This document shows positions 34,668 to 47,101 of a stretch of 64,000 nucleotides of DNA, piece by piece; position 1 is the stretch's first letter, and every line of letters starts with the position of its first letter. The position numbers were made by a program, and so were the translations under genes. Origin of the DNA: JAJDNH01 sp964552395 (GTDB lineage Bacteria > Acidobacteriota > Thermoanaerobaculia > Thermoanaerobaculales > Sulfomarinibacteraceae); the NCBI GenBank assembly GCA_964552395.1, contig CAZKGM010000007.1:1-64000 (forward strand), given 5' to 3'. A model generated the notes under the pieces. The model was not told the origin of the DNA, ran no database searches, and was given only the letters and a program-made list of their open reading frames with translations.

Positions 34668-35354
34668 ATGCCGGACACCACCATCGTGCTGGTCGAGGAC
34701 GACGGGGACCTCGCCGCCTCGCTGACCCTGGCCCTCGAGCGCGACGGGTATGCTCTGAGGCACTTCGGGACCGGCACCGCCGGGCTCGCCGGCATCCTCG
34801 ACGAGCCACCGGATCTCGTCCTGCTGGATCTCAACCTGCCCGACATCGACGGTCTCGCGCTGTGCCGTGAGCTGCGTGGAACGGCGGCGGTCCGCGACTT
34901 GCCGATCATCATGTTGACCGCGCGCGCGGAGGAGCGCGACCGGGTGACCGGGCTCGACCTCGGCGCAGACGACTACGTCACGAAGCCGTTCTCTCTACGG
35001 GAGCTCAAGAGCCGGATCAAGGCCCAGCTGCGGCGCCGGACCCTCGACCAGGGGGTTCCCGAAAACGCCTACCACGACCCGCGGCTGCAGGTGCGCCGCG
35101 ACGCCATGGAGGTCCAGCTCGACGGACGCCCGGTGCGCCTGACCGCGCGCGAGCTCGATCTGCTGTGGTTCCTCATCATCAACCGGCCGCGCGTGGTGAC
35201 CCGCGACCGCATTCTGGAACGAGTGTGGGGGCTGTCCACCGACGTCGAAACGCGCACCGTGGACGTCCACGTGCGCGCCTTGCGCCGCAAGCTCGGTGCG
35301 CAGTGCATCGAAACCCTGATCGGCGCCGGCTACCGCTTCCGAGGGTACGAATGA
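34668..35354 (+). CDS. phoB: PhoB-like OmpR-family response regulator
   Basis: The product is 228 residues. The receiver domain (1-120) has the acidic pocket VEDD (9-12), phospho-acceptor Asp54 in LLDLNLPDIDG, Thr84 and Lys106 (TKPF). The C-terminal winged-helix (about 135-228) is typical OmpR/PhoB: LTARELDLLWFLIINRPRVVTRDRILERVWG, then TRTVDVHVRALRRKLG and TLIGAGYRF. The stop overlaps the next gene's ATG (ATGA), so kinase and regulator are translationally coupled. Placing next to phoU supports a phosphate-response role. Confidence 0.92.
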   Translation: MPDTTIVLVEDDGDLAASLTLALERDGYALRHFGTGTAGLAGILDEPPDLVLLDLNLPDIDGLALCRELRGTAAVRDLPIIMLTARAEERDRVTGLDLGADDYVTKPFSLRELKSRIKAQLRRRTLDQGVPENAYHDPRLQVRRDAMEVQLDGRPVRLTARELDLLWFLIINRPRVVTRDRILERVWGLSTDVETRTVDVHVRALRRKLGAQCIETLIGAGYRFRGYE

Positions 35355-36634
35355 GCGCGCTGCGCCACCTCGCGATCGTCGTTGCCTCGTCGCTGCCGCT
35401 GCTGATCGCGGTGGTGCTCGCCACCGCCCACGCCGGAGCACGCGGGGTCGCCGCCGGCTTCCTGCTGTGGATGCTCGGGGTTGCCGTTCTCGGCGCGACC
35501 GTGTGGCGCGAGACGGTGCGGCCGCTCAGCGAGCTCCTCGACGCCCTCGGCACGCGCACCGGCCACCTGGCTCGCTGGCAGCTGCGGCTGCTGCAGGAAG
35601 AGTCCGCCGCTTGCCGCGAGGAACGCAGCGCGATGGCGGACCTGATCGAGGACCTCTCGGCCGGTCTCGGAGACGGCCTGGTGGTGGTCGACGCCGACCT
35701 CAAGGTGCGCCTCATCAACCCGGTGGCGCTGCGCTTCTGCGGCTGGCAGGAGGTCCGTGCGGGCGCGCAGCTGGTGGAGGTGGTGCGGGACCCCGAGGCG
35801 CTCGGCGCCGTCCACGCCGCTGCCGCCGGCAGGCAGCCTCAGCCGGTCGTGGTCGAGAACCCGCGCGGGGTGTGGGAGGTCCGCGCCTTCCCGGTCCGTC
35901 GCGGCGGCGCCGTCGTGCTGCTGGCCGAGGTCACGGCGACGCGACGCGCGGCCGAGCTCCGGCGACGATTCGTACAGGACCTGTCGCACGAGCTCCGCTC
36001 GCCCCTTGCCGTGCTGCGAACCACGGTCGAGGCGCTCGCCGAGGAAGTCGACCCCGCCGCCAGCGATCTCCTGGTGCGTCAGGTCGAGCGGATCACTCTG
36101 CTTTCGCAGGAGCTTCACGAGCTGGCCACCATCGAGTCCGGCGAGCTCGAGCTGCAGATCGAAGAGGTCGACGTCAGCGGGTTGGTCAGGGCGATCACCG
36201 ACGACTTTCGCAGCCTCGCCGACCGCGCCGAGATCCGCGTCGAGGTCCTGATCCCCGCGGATCTCACGGTCAGCACCGACCGCCGCGCGCTCATCCGGGT
36301 GCTCGGCAATCTCATCGACAACGCCATCAAGTACAACCGTCCCGGCGGTTCGGTGAGCGTCCGCGCGCTCCGCGCCGCCGACGGCGTCACCATCGAGGTT
36401 GCCGACAGCGGCCACGGCATAGCGTCCGAGGAGCTCGCAGCGGTGACGCAGCGCTTCTACCGCGTCGACCGCGGCCGCACTCCCGGCAGCGGCGGCCTCG
36501 GTCTCGGCCTCGCCATCGTCAAGCACCTGGTGCAGCGCCTGGGCGGCAGGATCGAGCTCGACTCTAGGGTCGACGTCGGCACCACGGTTCGCATGACGTT
36601 GCCCCCCCACCCACCGGGGGAGACGAAAAGGTGA
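35351..36634 (+). CDS. phoR: PhoR-like sensor histidine kinase
   Basis: The product is 427 residues. Two membrane helices at about 7-27 and 33-52 with almost no periplasmic loop match the PhoR layout, which senses through PhoU/Pst rather than directly. A PAS-like domain (about 95-195) follows. The dimerisation helix has the phospho-accepting His213 in LSHELRSPLAVLRTTVEAL. The ATPase domain carries the N box (NLIDNAIKYN, 321-329), DSGHGI and GLGLGLAIVKHL. It is the last gene of phoU-phoB-phoR. Confidence 0.92.
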   Translation: MSALRHLAIVVASSLPLLIAVVLATAHAGARGVAAGFLLWMLGVAVLGATVWRETVRPLSELLDALGTRTGHLARWQLRLLQEESAACREERSAMADLIEDLSAGLGDGLVVVDADLKVRLINPVALRFCGWQEVRAGAQLVEVVRDPEALGAVHAAAAGRQPQPVVVENPRGVWEVRAFPVRRGGAVVLLAEVTATRRAAELRRRFVQDLSHELRSPLAVLRTTVEALAEEVDPAASDLLVRQVERITLLSQELHELATIESGELELQIEEVDVSGLVRAITDDFRSLADRAEIRVEVLIPADLTVSTDRRALIRVLGNLIDNAIKYNRPGGSVSVRALRAADGVTIEVADSGHGIASEELAAVTQRFYRVDRGRTPGSGGLGLGLAIVKHLVQRLGGRIELDSRVDVGTTVRMTLPPHPPGETKR

Positions 36635-36635
36635 G

Positions 36636-36770
36636 GAAGTCCCCCCGCCCGCCCATCCGGGAAGACGGGAAACGGGAGACGTGCCACCACCCACCCCGTG
36701 AATAAGTGACTGAGTGATTAAGTGATTAAGTTCCCCCACCCACCCGGAGAATGCGGTTGAAGCGCGGTTC
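36636..36770. repeat. Intergenic mosaic repeat, copy 3
   Basis: This lies after the PhoR-like gene. Reverse-complemented, it contains TTCTCCGGGTGGGTGGG, AACTTAATCACTTAATCAC and a GGGGTGG motif, matching the block at 3776-3970. The octamer AGTGATTA appears twice in tandem. The rest of the 409-bp gap before the convergent gene at 37044 shows no gene. Confidence 0.5.
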
Positions 36771-37043
36771 AGAGAATGGTGGCCCCCACCGGGTGTGCCT
36801 TGCACAGCTTCTTCCTGGAGCGCGATGGGCGGGCCAGCGGCCTACAAGGGAAAAGCTCCTGCCGGGCTCCCTCGGCCCTTGGCGATCGGAGAATGGCTTC
36901 AAGATCGAAAGAGGCGGCTCGGGCAGGCTCCGGCGGCCGCCACGGAGTCAATCATCCCCACCAGCTGCCTCGCGACCGCCGGAGATGTGGGACGTGCGGT
37001 CGCGTGAGACCGCACGGCAGTCGGATCTACAGAGAGGCTCCCC

Positions 37044-37979
37044 TCACCCGCCTTTCTCCAACCCCAGCAGATCCGAAAGCAGGTCGAAGGCGAGCCGCGT
37101 GCGGACCCCCGCGTCGAGAGGATCGAGCCCGGGCGCCACCGTGACGCGGTAGACGACGGCGCTTCCCTCCGCGACCAGCTCGGCCCGCGTCCACGGCAGC
37201 CCCGAAGCGAGCTCCGCGGACCATCCCGCCTCGCTCTCGGACAGGCTCGCCGCGACCTCATCACCGCCCTCGAGCCGCAGCCGCAGGCCCTCGCCCTCGC
37301 GGTCGACACGCCGCACGCCCTGCCTGCGGCCGAGCACCCGCGCGGGGTGCCGCCAGCGGTCGCCGGCGAGCTCGACGTGGCGTCGGATCTCGAGGGTTGC
37401 GGCCCGCTCCCGAGGCTCGGGATCGAGGCCCTCCAGAACGGCCGCGTCGACCCGCTGGCCACGCACCAGCAGCGCGTCGAGCCGATCCTGCGTCAGCGCT
37501 GCGGTAACCCGGCAGAATGGATCCTCGACCTCGACCACGCCGCCGCGCAGTAGCCACCGCGCCGCCGGCGAGAACCACAGGAGATCGAACGGCCACGGTG
37601 ACCCCGGCCTGCCCGGCTCGGCCGTGGACAGCAAGAGGCTCTCGACACCTGCCGTCTCGCGATGGACACCGGCCTCCGACAGCCGGTAGCTGCCATCGAC
37701 GGCATCCTGCGTTTTCGCGGTTGCGACCACCGGCACAGCCGGCGCCGCCAGCCACCCCTCACCCGCCGCGTACGGCCACGCGGCCGAGAATGCGGCGCCG
37801 GTACGGGCCTGTGTGCCGAGCAGGTGGTCCAGCACGGCACCCGCTTCCTCGAGACCTCTGATCCAGCCGCGCGCGATCACCTCCGCGCCATCAGCAGCCT
37901 TGCCGGCCGCGCCGAGGCGTAGCGGCAGGCTCGCCAGCTGCGCCGCCGCGGCTCGCGCCGCGGCGAGCGTTGCGGTCAC
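37044..37979 (-). CDS. Uncharacterised protein, last gene of the pdx operon
   Basis: The product is 311 residues from a GTG that overlaps the stop of the enoyl-CoA hydratase gene (GTGA). No signal peptide or membrane helix is seen. The N-terminal part is an Ala-rich helical segment (TLAAARAAAAQLASLPLRLG), then mixed alpha/beta with WPFDLLWFSPAARWLLRG. The C-terminal half looks beta-rich. I do not recognise a family. Its tight coupling to pdxS-pdxT and a crotonase gene suggests a related metabolic or quality-control role, but nothing in the sequence proves it. Confidence 0.7.
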   Translation of the reverse strand: MTATLAAARAAAAQLASLPLRLGAAGKAADGAEVIARGWIRGLEEAGAVLDHLLGTQARTGAAFSAAWPYAAGEGWLAAPAVPVVATAKTQDAVDGSYRLSEAGVHRETAGVESLLLSTAEPGRPGSPWPFDLLWFSPAARWLLRGGVVEVEDPFCRVTAALTQDRLDALLVRGQRVDAAVLEGLDPEPRERAATLEIRRHVELAGDRWRHPARVLGRRQGVRRVDREGEGLRLRLEGGDEVAASLSESEAGWSAELASGLPWTRAELVAEGSAVVYRVTVAPGLDPLDAGVRTRLAFDLLSDLLGLEKGG

Positions 37980-38734
37980 GACTCGAGGCGACGCACAACG
38001 CCCGCGATCCGGTCCTGCGTGTCCTCCTCGAGCCAGCAGTCCAGGAACGTGGCAGCGCCGGCGGCCGCGTCGCGCCGGGCCGCCTCCCACGACTCCGCGT
38101 AGAGCATCCGCTTGGCCTCGGCGTAGGCATGCGCGGACTTCAGTTGCAGGGAGTACAGCTCGCTCTCGGCCTCTTCGTCCACCGGACGATCCACCGCCAC
38201 CCCCTGCACCACGCCGAGCTGGACCGCCCTTTGCACCCTGACACCGTCACCCTGCAGGATGAGCTCGGCGGCGGCCGCACCGAGGCGCGCACTCAGCATG
38301 CGCACACACCCCGCCGGCACCGGCACCCCGAGGTTGATCTCCGAAAGGCCAATGCGGGCGCGCCCTGCCGCCATGATGCGGAGATCGCACGCCATGGCCA
38401 GCAGGCAGCCGCCGGCTATGGCGTGGCCACCGACCGCGGCCGCGGTCGGCCCGGGGTAGGAGAAGAGCCCGAGGATCAGGTCCTCGAACAGCCCCAGGAA
38501 CGCCCGCACCTCCTCGCGCTCGGCCCCGTACAAGCGTTTGAGGTCCCAACCCGGCGAGAAGATGGTCGGATGCGCGGACGCCAGCAGTAGCGGTGGCGCG
38601 CCGCCTTCTCGGAGCTCGCCGATCGCCGCCTGCAGGGCCTCCATCAGGGGCTCGTTGATGGCGTTGGCGCCACGCTGCATGGTGAGTCTGGTGATCCCCT
38701 TGGACGTCGTGACCTCGAGCAGTTCCTGGCTCAT
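37976..38734 (-). CDS. Enoyl-CoA hydratase/isomerase (crotonase) family protein
   Basis: The product is 252 residues. The fold is crotonase: LTMQRGANAINEPLMEALQAAI, the first oxyanion-hole region with SPGWDLKRLYG, the second at AAVGGHAIAGGCLLAMACDLRI, and LSEINLGVPVP. The GGHAIAGG segment keeps the stabilising glycines. The usual pair of catalytic glutamates is only partly present (Glu in SEINLG), so isomerase or other activity is as likely as hydration. Its ATG overlaps the pdxT stop (ATGA), and its stop overlaps the next start. Confidence 0.85.
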   Translation of the reverse strand: MSQELLEVTTSKGITRLTMQRGANAINEPLMEALQAAIGELREGGAPPLLLASAHPTIFSPGWDLKRLYGAEREEVRAFLGLFEDLILGLFSYPGPTAAAVGGHAIAGGCLLAMACDLRIMAAGRARIGLSEINLGVPVPAGCVRMLSARLGAAAAELILQGDGVRVQRAVQLGVVQGVAVDRPVDEEAESELYSLQLKSAHAYAEAKRMLYAESWEAARRDAAAGAATFLDCWLEEDTQDRIAGVVRRLES

Positions 38735-39309
38735 CGGTTTCCTCCAATACGGCGCAAGAAGCGTCGCTGGACGCGATCGTCGTCGGTTAGCTCGGGATGA
38801 AAGGTCGCGGCAAGGACGGCTCCCTGCTCGAGGAGCACCGGGTCCTCCTCCCGCCAGCCGAGTACCTTCACATCGCGGCCCGCGCTCAGCACGCGCGGCG
38901 CACGGATGAACACGCCCTCCATGGTCGGCTCGCCACCGAGCTCCGCCGCGGTGCGGATCTCGACCACTGCCGAAGCCAGTTGGCGACCATAGGCGTTGCG
39001 CTCGATGGCGACGTCGAGAAGCCCCAGACTGCGCTGCGGTGGGTTTACCTCGCGTGCCAGCAGGATGATGCCGGCACAGGTCGCGAGCACCGGCAGTCCG
39101 TCCGCGATCCGGGCGCGCAGGCTGTCGGTCATACCTCCCCTGTCGAGCAGGTTGAGCATGGTGGTCGACTCGCCGCCGGGAAGTATGAGCGCGTCGACCT
39201 CCGCGAGCTCGGCGGCCGTTCGCACCGGCGTGGCCGTGCCGCCGGCGCGGGCGAGTGCCGCGGCGTGCGCCTGCCAGTCTCCCTGCAGGGCAAGCACGCC
39301 GATTCGCAT
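38731..39309 (-). CDS. pdxT: Pyridoxal 5'-phosphate synthase glutaminase subunit PdxT
   Basis: The product is 192 residues. The class-I glutamine amidotransferase signature is complete: GVLALQGDWQAH, LILPGGESTTM, the nucleophile Cys in VLATCAGIILLA, and the His/Glu pair in ATFHPELTDD. PdxT releases ammonia from glutamine and passes it to PdxS. Start and stop both overlap the neighbours by ATGA. Confidence 0.95.
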   Translation of the reverse strand: MRIGVLALQGDWQAHAAALARAGGTATPVRTAAELAEVDALILPGGESTTMLNLLDRGGMTDSLRARIADGLPVLATCAGIILLAREVNPPQRSLGLLDVAIERNAYGRQLASAVVEIRTAAELGGEPTMEGVFIRAPRVLSAGRDVKVLGWREEDPVLLEQGAVLAATFHPELTDDDRVQRRFLRRIGGNR

Positions 39310-40196
39310 CACCACCCCCGGCGCGAGAGCATCTCCTCGGGCGACAGCGAGCCGATGTCGAGCCCCGGCATGGGCTCGCCGAGGCCGGCGGAGATCTCCG
39401 CCAGCTTCGCTGGATCCTGCCAGTGCGTGACGGCCTGGACGATGGCCTGCGCGCGGCTGGCGGGGTCGGCGGACTTGAAGATGCCGGAGCCGACAAACAC
39501 CGTCTCGGCGCCAAGCATCATGCACAACGCTGCATCGGCCGGCGTCGCAACGCCCCCAGCGGCGAAATTCGGCACCGGCAGGCGGCCGTGCTCGGCGACG
39601 AACAGTACCAGCTCGAACGGCGCCTGCAGCTCCTTCGCCTGGGCCATCAGCTCATGCTCGTCGAGGATCGTGAGGACCCTGATCCCGCGCTGAACAGCTC
39701 GCAGGTGGCGAACCGCCTCGACGATGTTGCCCGACCCGGCCTCACCCTTGGTGCGGATCATCGCTGCGCCTTCGCCGACGCGGCGCAGCGCCTCACCGAG
39801 GTTGCGGCAACCGCACACGAACGGAACCTTGAACGGGTGCTTGAAGACGTGGTTCTCCTCGTCCGCCGGGGTCAAGACCTCGCTCTCGTCGATGAAGTCA
39901 ACCTCCAGGGCTTCCAGCACCTTGGCCTCGGCGACGTGACCGATCCGGCACTTTGCCATCACCGGAATCGACACCGTCTTCTGGATCTCTCGGATCTTCT
40001 CGACCGGCGCCATTCTGGCGACGCCGCCCTCAGCACGGATATCCGCCGGCACCCGCTCCAGCGCCATCACCGCAGCCGCCCCGGCGTCCTCCGCGATCTT
40101 CGCCTGCTCCGCGTTCGTCACGTCCATGATGACGCCGCCCTTGAGCATCTCCGCGAGACCGACCTTGACGCGGTATTGGGGATCGTTCAAGTCCAT
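39309..40196 (-). CDS. pdxS: Pyridoxal 5'-phosphate synthase lyase subunit PdxS
   Basis: The product is 295 residues. The (beta/alpha)8 sequence is highly conserved: GLAEMLKGGVIMDVTNAEQAKIAEDAGAAAVMALERVPADIR, then the catalytic Lys in IPVMAKCRIGHVAEAKVLE, and FVCGCRNLGEALRRVGEGAAMIRTKGEAGSGN. PdxS condenses ribose 5-phosphate, glyceraldehyde 3-phosphate and ammonia into pyridoxal phosphate; it forms dodecamers with PdxT. It is the first gene of a four-gene overlapping operon, starting at the ATG at 40196 with AGGACGAGAG upstream. Confidence 0.97.
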   Translation of the reverse strand: MDLNDPQYRVKVGLAEMLKGGVIMDVTNAEQAKIAEDAGAAAVMALERVPADIRAEGGVARMAPVEKIREIQKTVSIPVMAKCRIGHVAEAKVLEALEVDFIDESEVLTPADEENHVFKHPFKVPFVCGCRNLGEALRRVGEGAAMIRTKGEAGSGNIVEAVRHLRAVQRGIRVLTILDEHELMAQAKELQAPFELVLFVAEHGRLPVPNFAAGGVATPADAALCMMLGAETVFVGSGIFKSADPASRAQAIVQAVTHWQDPAKLAEISAGLGEPMPGLDIGSLSPEEMLSRRGW

Positions 40197-40297
40197 CTCT
40201 CGTCCTCCCTCGGGCCACCGAAGCCGCCCGGCGCCATTGTACACACCGGCGCCGCTGAGTGGGGCCTGCGACCGGTTCGCCGGCAGGCGTGCCGAGC

Positions 40298-40880
40298 TCA
40301 GGTCCCGGGCTCGTCGCGCGTTTCCACCCGGTCCCGCAGGCGCAGCAAGCCGAAGGCGTTGATGACCAGATGTGCGGATGCTGCGGCGGGGTAGCCGCCG
40401 TGCTCGAACACCACGCCGAGAGCGAGGCCGAGGACGAACGCCAGTACCGGCCACAGCCACAGCCGCCGGTCCGGCACGATGTGCAGGAGCCCGAACACCA
40501 TCGCCGCCGCCACCAAGCCGAGTAGCGGTTGCAGCAGAGCGCGGGCCAGGGCTTCCTCGGCCAGGCCGGAGAGGACGGCGATAGCCACCGCATCCGACTT
40601 GCTCCACCCGACCACCAGGTTGCGCTGCCACGACTCCAGGCGGCGCAGCGGCGGCAGCCGCTGGAGCAGCCACAGCGTGAGCGCCATGGCAATGCCGGCC
40701 GCGACACCGATTCCGACGCTCACGGCGAGGCCGCCGCGTGGGACGAGGCCGGCGATCGGGCTGCCGTCGCGGAGACCGAGGCCGATGATCGCCACGACGG
40801 CCACAATCCCTTCCTGATGCGCGACGAGGCGCGACGAGATGCGGGGCGGCCCCGACCGCTCACCGCCGGGCGGATGATCC

Positions 40881-40900
<20 letters not shown>
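40298..40900 (-). CDS. CPBP-family intramembrane protein (type II CAAX prenyl protease-like)
   Basis: The product is 200 residues from the ATG at 40900, overlapping the last 20 bp of gyrA. Several hydrophobic helices are present. The CPBP motifs appear as SGLAEEALARALLQPLLG (EExxxR-like), FGLLHI and AHLVINAFGLL (HxxxN), which would bind zinc. Members are membrane metalloproteases or immunity/bacteriocin-related proteins; the substrate here is unknown. Coupling to gyrA may be only positional. Confidence 0.8.
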
Positions 40901-43424
<2,524 letters not shown>

Positions 43425-43425
43425 C

Positions 43426-45974
43426 TCAGATGTCCAGGTTCCTGGCCTCGAGGGCGTTGGATTGGATGAAGTCGCGGCGCGGCTCAACCGCGTCGCCCAT
43501 CAGGATCGTGAACAGCTCATCGGCCGCGGCCGCGTCCTCGACCGTGACCTGCAGCAGCCGGCGCGACCCGGGATCCATCGTAGTCTCCCACAGCTGGTGC
43601 GGATTCATCTCACCGAGTCCCTTGTAGCGCTGGATGTTGAGACCCTTCTTGGCGACCTCGTAAATGCGGCCGACGAGGTCGCGCAGGGAGGCGAACGTCT
43701 CGCGGTCGCCGTTGCGCTCGAGATGGTAGGGACCGACCCGCAGTGGCATGATCTGCGGCAGCAGCTGCTCGAGCTGGCGGAAGTGCCAGGTCTGCGTCAG
43801 ATCGCGACCCGCCCGGACCTCCCACGTCCGCCCATTGCGGCCGGCTAGGCAAACCACCTCCCATGAGCCGTGTTCCTCGTCCTCCTCGATGTGGACGCCT
43901 TCAAGGCCGAGCTCGCTGAGCTCGGCGGNNNNNNNNNNNNNNNNNNNNNNNNNNNNNNNNNNNNNNNNNNNNNNNNNNNNNNNNNNNNNNNNNNNNNNNN
44001 NNNNNNNNNNNNNNNNNNNNNNNNNNNNTCCTCGTCCTCCTCGATGTGGACGCCTTCAAGGCCGAGCTCGCTGAGCTCGGCGGCGAGAGCATCCGCGCTC
44101 GCCCGCACGGCGAGGGCGTCGCTGCCGCCGATCCCCTGGTCGAGCGCTGCGCGAACGACATCGGCCGGCCAGCCGCGACGCTCCAGGTGGTCGAGCGCCG
44201 CCAGCCACGACTGTGCGGTCAGCACCGCGGCCCGCAGGCGGCCGCCGGCCAGCTTGGTGCCGGTGGCGCCCAGGCGCAGCACGAACTCATCCTCGACGCG
44301 GTCGAGGAGAAAGCGCGACAGCTCCTCGTCGTCCTTCAGGTAGGCCTGTTCCTTCTTGCGGCTGACCTTGTACAGCGGCGGCTGGGCGATGAACAGGTGC
44401 CCGCGTTCCACCAGGCCGGCCATCTGCCGGTAAAAGAACGTGAGTAGCAACGTGCGGATGTGGGAGCCGTCGACGTCGGCATCGGTCATGATGATGATCT
44501 TGTGGTAGCGGATCTTGGCCGCATCGAACTCGTCCGTGCCGATTCCAGTGCCAAGGCACTGGATGATGGTCCGGATCTCCTCGCTCGCGAGCATGCGGTC
44601 GAAGCGCGCCTTCTCAACGTTCAGGATCTTGCCGCGAAGTGGAAGAATTGCCTGGAAGCGACGGTCTCTCCCCTGCTTCGCCGAACCGCCAGCTGAGTCG
44701 CCCTCGACCAGGAACAGCTCGGCGTGCTCGGGATCACGCTCCGAGCAGTCGGCCAGCTTGCCGGGCAGGGAAGAGCTCTCGAGCGCGCTCTTGCGCCGCG
44801 TGAGCTCGCGCGCCTTGCGGGCCGCATCTCGTGCCCGCGCGGCGTCCAGGCACTTGCCGACGATCCGCTTCGCGACCGCGGGGTTTTCCTCGAAGAACGT
44901 GGCCAGCTTGTCGTTGATAACCGATTCCACCCACCCCTTGACGTGGTTGGAGACCAGCTTGTCCTTGGTCTGGCTCGAGAATCGGGGTTCCTGCACCTTG
45001 ACCGCGACCACTGCCGTCAGCCCTTCTCGGACATCTTCTCCAGACAGGTTTTCCTTCATCCCCTTGAGGAGGTTGTGGGCTGCAGCGTAGGCGTTGATGG
45101 TTCGCGTCAGGGCCGCCCGGAAGCCGGAAACGTGGGTGCCGCCATCACGGTTGAAGACCGTATTGGTGAACGGTAGGACGTTCTCTGAGTAGCCGTCGTG
45201 CCACTGCAGCGCGACCTCGACCTTCTCTCCGGTCTCGTTCTCGTCGCAGAGGTAGATCGGTTTCTTGTGCAGCACGGACTTGGACCGGTTGAGGTAGCGG
45301 ACGAACTCGACGATCCCGCCCTTGAACGCGAACGTCTCCTCACGGTCGGCCTGCTCGTCATAGAACCGGATCTGAACGCCGGAGTTGAGGAACGCGAGCT
45401 CGCGGAGGTGCCTGACCAGGAGATCGGCGTGGAACTCGAGAACGGTGAAGATCTCCGGGTCCGGCTTGAAGGTCACGGTGGTCCCGGTTCTACGCGTCTT
45501 GCCGACGGCCTTGAGTGGTGCCTCAGGAAGGCCGCGGTGGAACGTCTGCTCCCAAACCTTGCTGTTGCGGTGGATTTCGACGCGAAGCGTCTCCGACAGG
45601 AAGTTGACGACGCTGACGCCGACACCGTGCAGTCCGCCCGACACCTTGTACGAGTTGTTGTCGAACTTACCGCCCGCATGCAGCTCGGTCATGATGACCT
45701 CGGCCGCCGAGCGCCGGCTCTCCTTGTGCATGTCGATCGGGATTCCGCGGCCGTTATCGGTCACCGTCACGGTGTGGTCGGCATGAACCGTCACCGAGAT
45801 CTTGTCACAGTAGCCGGCCTGCGCCTCGTCTATCGAGTTGTCGACCACCTCCCAGACCATGTGGTGCAGCCCGTTGATGTCATCAACGTCCCCGATGTAC
45901 ATCCCCGGACGCTTGCGAACCGCATCCCGTCCCTTGAGGACCTTGATGTTCTTTGCCGTGTAGGACTCGGTCAT
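43426..45974 (-). CDS. gyrB: DNA gyrase subunit B (interrupted by assembly gap)
   Basis: From the ATG at 45974, which overlaps the recF stop (ATGA). The GHKL ATPase (HMVWEVVDNSIDEAQAGYCD, GRGIPIDMH, GLHGVGVSVVNFLS), the transducer and the TOPRIM domain (LFLVEGDSAGGSAKQGRDRRFQAILPLRGKILNVEKA; MTDADVDGSHIRTLLLTFFYR) are all present, as is the C-terminal segment (QRYKGLGEMNPHQLWETTMD). The gap at 43929-44028 falls in the insert before that segment. Removing it and one 55-bp copy gives 797 residues, normal for GyrB. Confidence 0.97.
43929..44028. other. Assembly gap of 100 N
   Basis: The 55 bp before it (43874-43928) recur exactly after it (44029-44083). Collapsing them restores the gyrB frame. 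Confidence 0.97.
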
Positions 45975-47101
45975 AGGGTTTCTCCCTGCAGTGACGCACA
46001 GAGACAGGCACCGTTTCGCATCCAGGTGGTGCGTGCCGCGCACTGCCTCGCCGGCAGGCGGTCCCCCCGTGCGCTCGTGACAAGCAGCTGTCTCCCCTCC
46101 CCCGCGCGGACCAAGAGCCGCTCCAACGACTCCCCGTCCAGCTCGGCATCCACGTCATCGATCAGCACCGGCAGTGTGTCGTTGCGCTCCTGCTCCAGCT
46201 CCTCCACGACCGCCAGGCGGACAGCCGCCGCGGCCACTCTGATCTGTCCGGAGCTGAGGAAGTCGCGTACCCCATGGTCGGCCGTCTGCACCACCAGATC
46301 GTGGCGATGCGGGCCGGCAGACGTGAACCCGGTTTCCCGATCCCGCGACCGGTGCTCAGCATAGCGCTTCCGGTACGTCTCCGCCACCCCCTCCCGGTCC
46401 TCTCCGTCCAGCCAGGGCTCGGTGCGGTAGTGCAGCTCCAGCGCGGGCGCGCCGTCTTGGCGTAGCTCCGAGTAGATGGCGCCAAAGCGCGCTGCTACCC
46501 GCCCGACAGCTCGCCGGCGATCGATGACGATCGTGCCCGCTGCCGCCGCCAGCTGTTGCTCTACAGCTTCGAGCACCTCGTCGCTGCTGATGCTGAGCGC
46601 GGCGTTCCGCTGCCGAAGCAGTCGCCGGTAGGCAACCAGAACATCGTAGAGCGCGGGCCGCAAGAGGAAAGCGAGACGGTCCACGAACGCGCGGCGGCGC
46701 TGCGGCTCACCGACGATCAGCTCCCGGTCCGCCTGGCTGAGCACCGCCACCGGCAGGAGCTGGAGGTAGCGTGCCGCCGACACGCTGGCTCCGTCCACCG
46801 TCAGGGTGCGCTGCAGTGGAGGCCCCAGCTCAATGCTGTGCTCAATGGTGACTGCTCCAGATCTTGTAGACAGAGCACCACCAACGCGAAACGCCGTTTC
46901 CCCATGCAACACTACGTTGCGGAAGCTGCGGGCGCGAAAGGAACGGAGGTTGCAGAGCACGGTTATCGCTTCCAGCAGATTGGTCTTTCCCTGGCCGTTG
47001 CCACCGACGATCATATTGACGCCGGATACGACATCAACTCTCTCCGGTGCAAGGTTGCGAAAGTTCCAGGTGGAGATGTACTCAAGCTCCACCCGTGTCA
47101 T
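45971..47101 (-). CDS. recF: DNA replication and repair protein RecF
   Basis: The product is 376 residues. The SMC/ABC-type ATPase has Walker A GGNGQGKTNLLEAI (about 33-46), the signature region LSSGQIRVAAAAVRLA and Walker B LPVLIDDVDAELD. It loads RecA at gapped DNA with RecOR. The start ATG overlaps the dnaN stop and its stop overlaps the gyrB start, both as ATGA. Confidence 0.96.
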   Translation of the reverse strand: MTRVELEYISTWNFRNLAPERVDVVSGVNMIVGGNGQGKTNLLEAITVLCNLRSFRARSFRNVVLHGETAFRVGGALSTRSGAVTIEHSIELGPPLQRTLTVDGASVSAARYLQLLPVAVLSQADRELIVGEPQRRRAFVDRLAFLLRPALYDVLVAYRRLLRQRNAALSISSDEVLEAVEQQLAAAAGTIVIDRRRAVGRVAARFGAIYSELRQDGAPALELHYRTEPWLDGEDREGVAETYRKRYAEHRSRDRETGFTSAGPHRHDLVVQTADHGVRDFLSSGQIRVAAAAVRLAVVEELEQERNDTLPVLIDDVDAELDGESLERLLVRAGEGRQLLVTSARGDRLPARQCAARTTWMRNGACLCASLQGETL

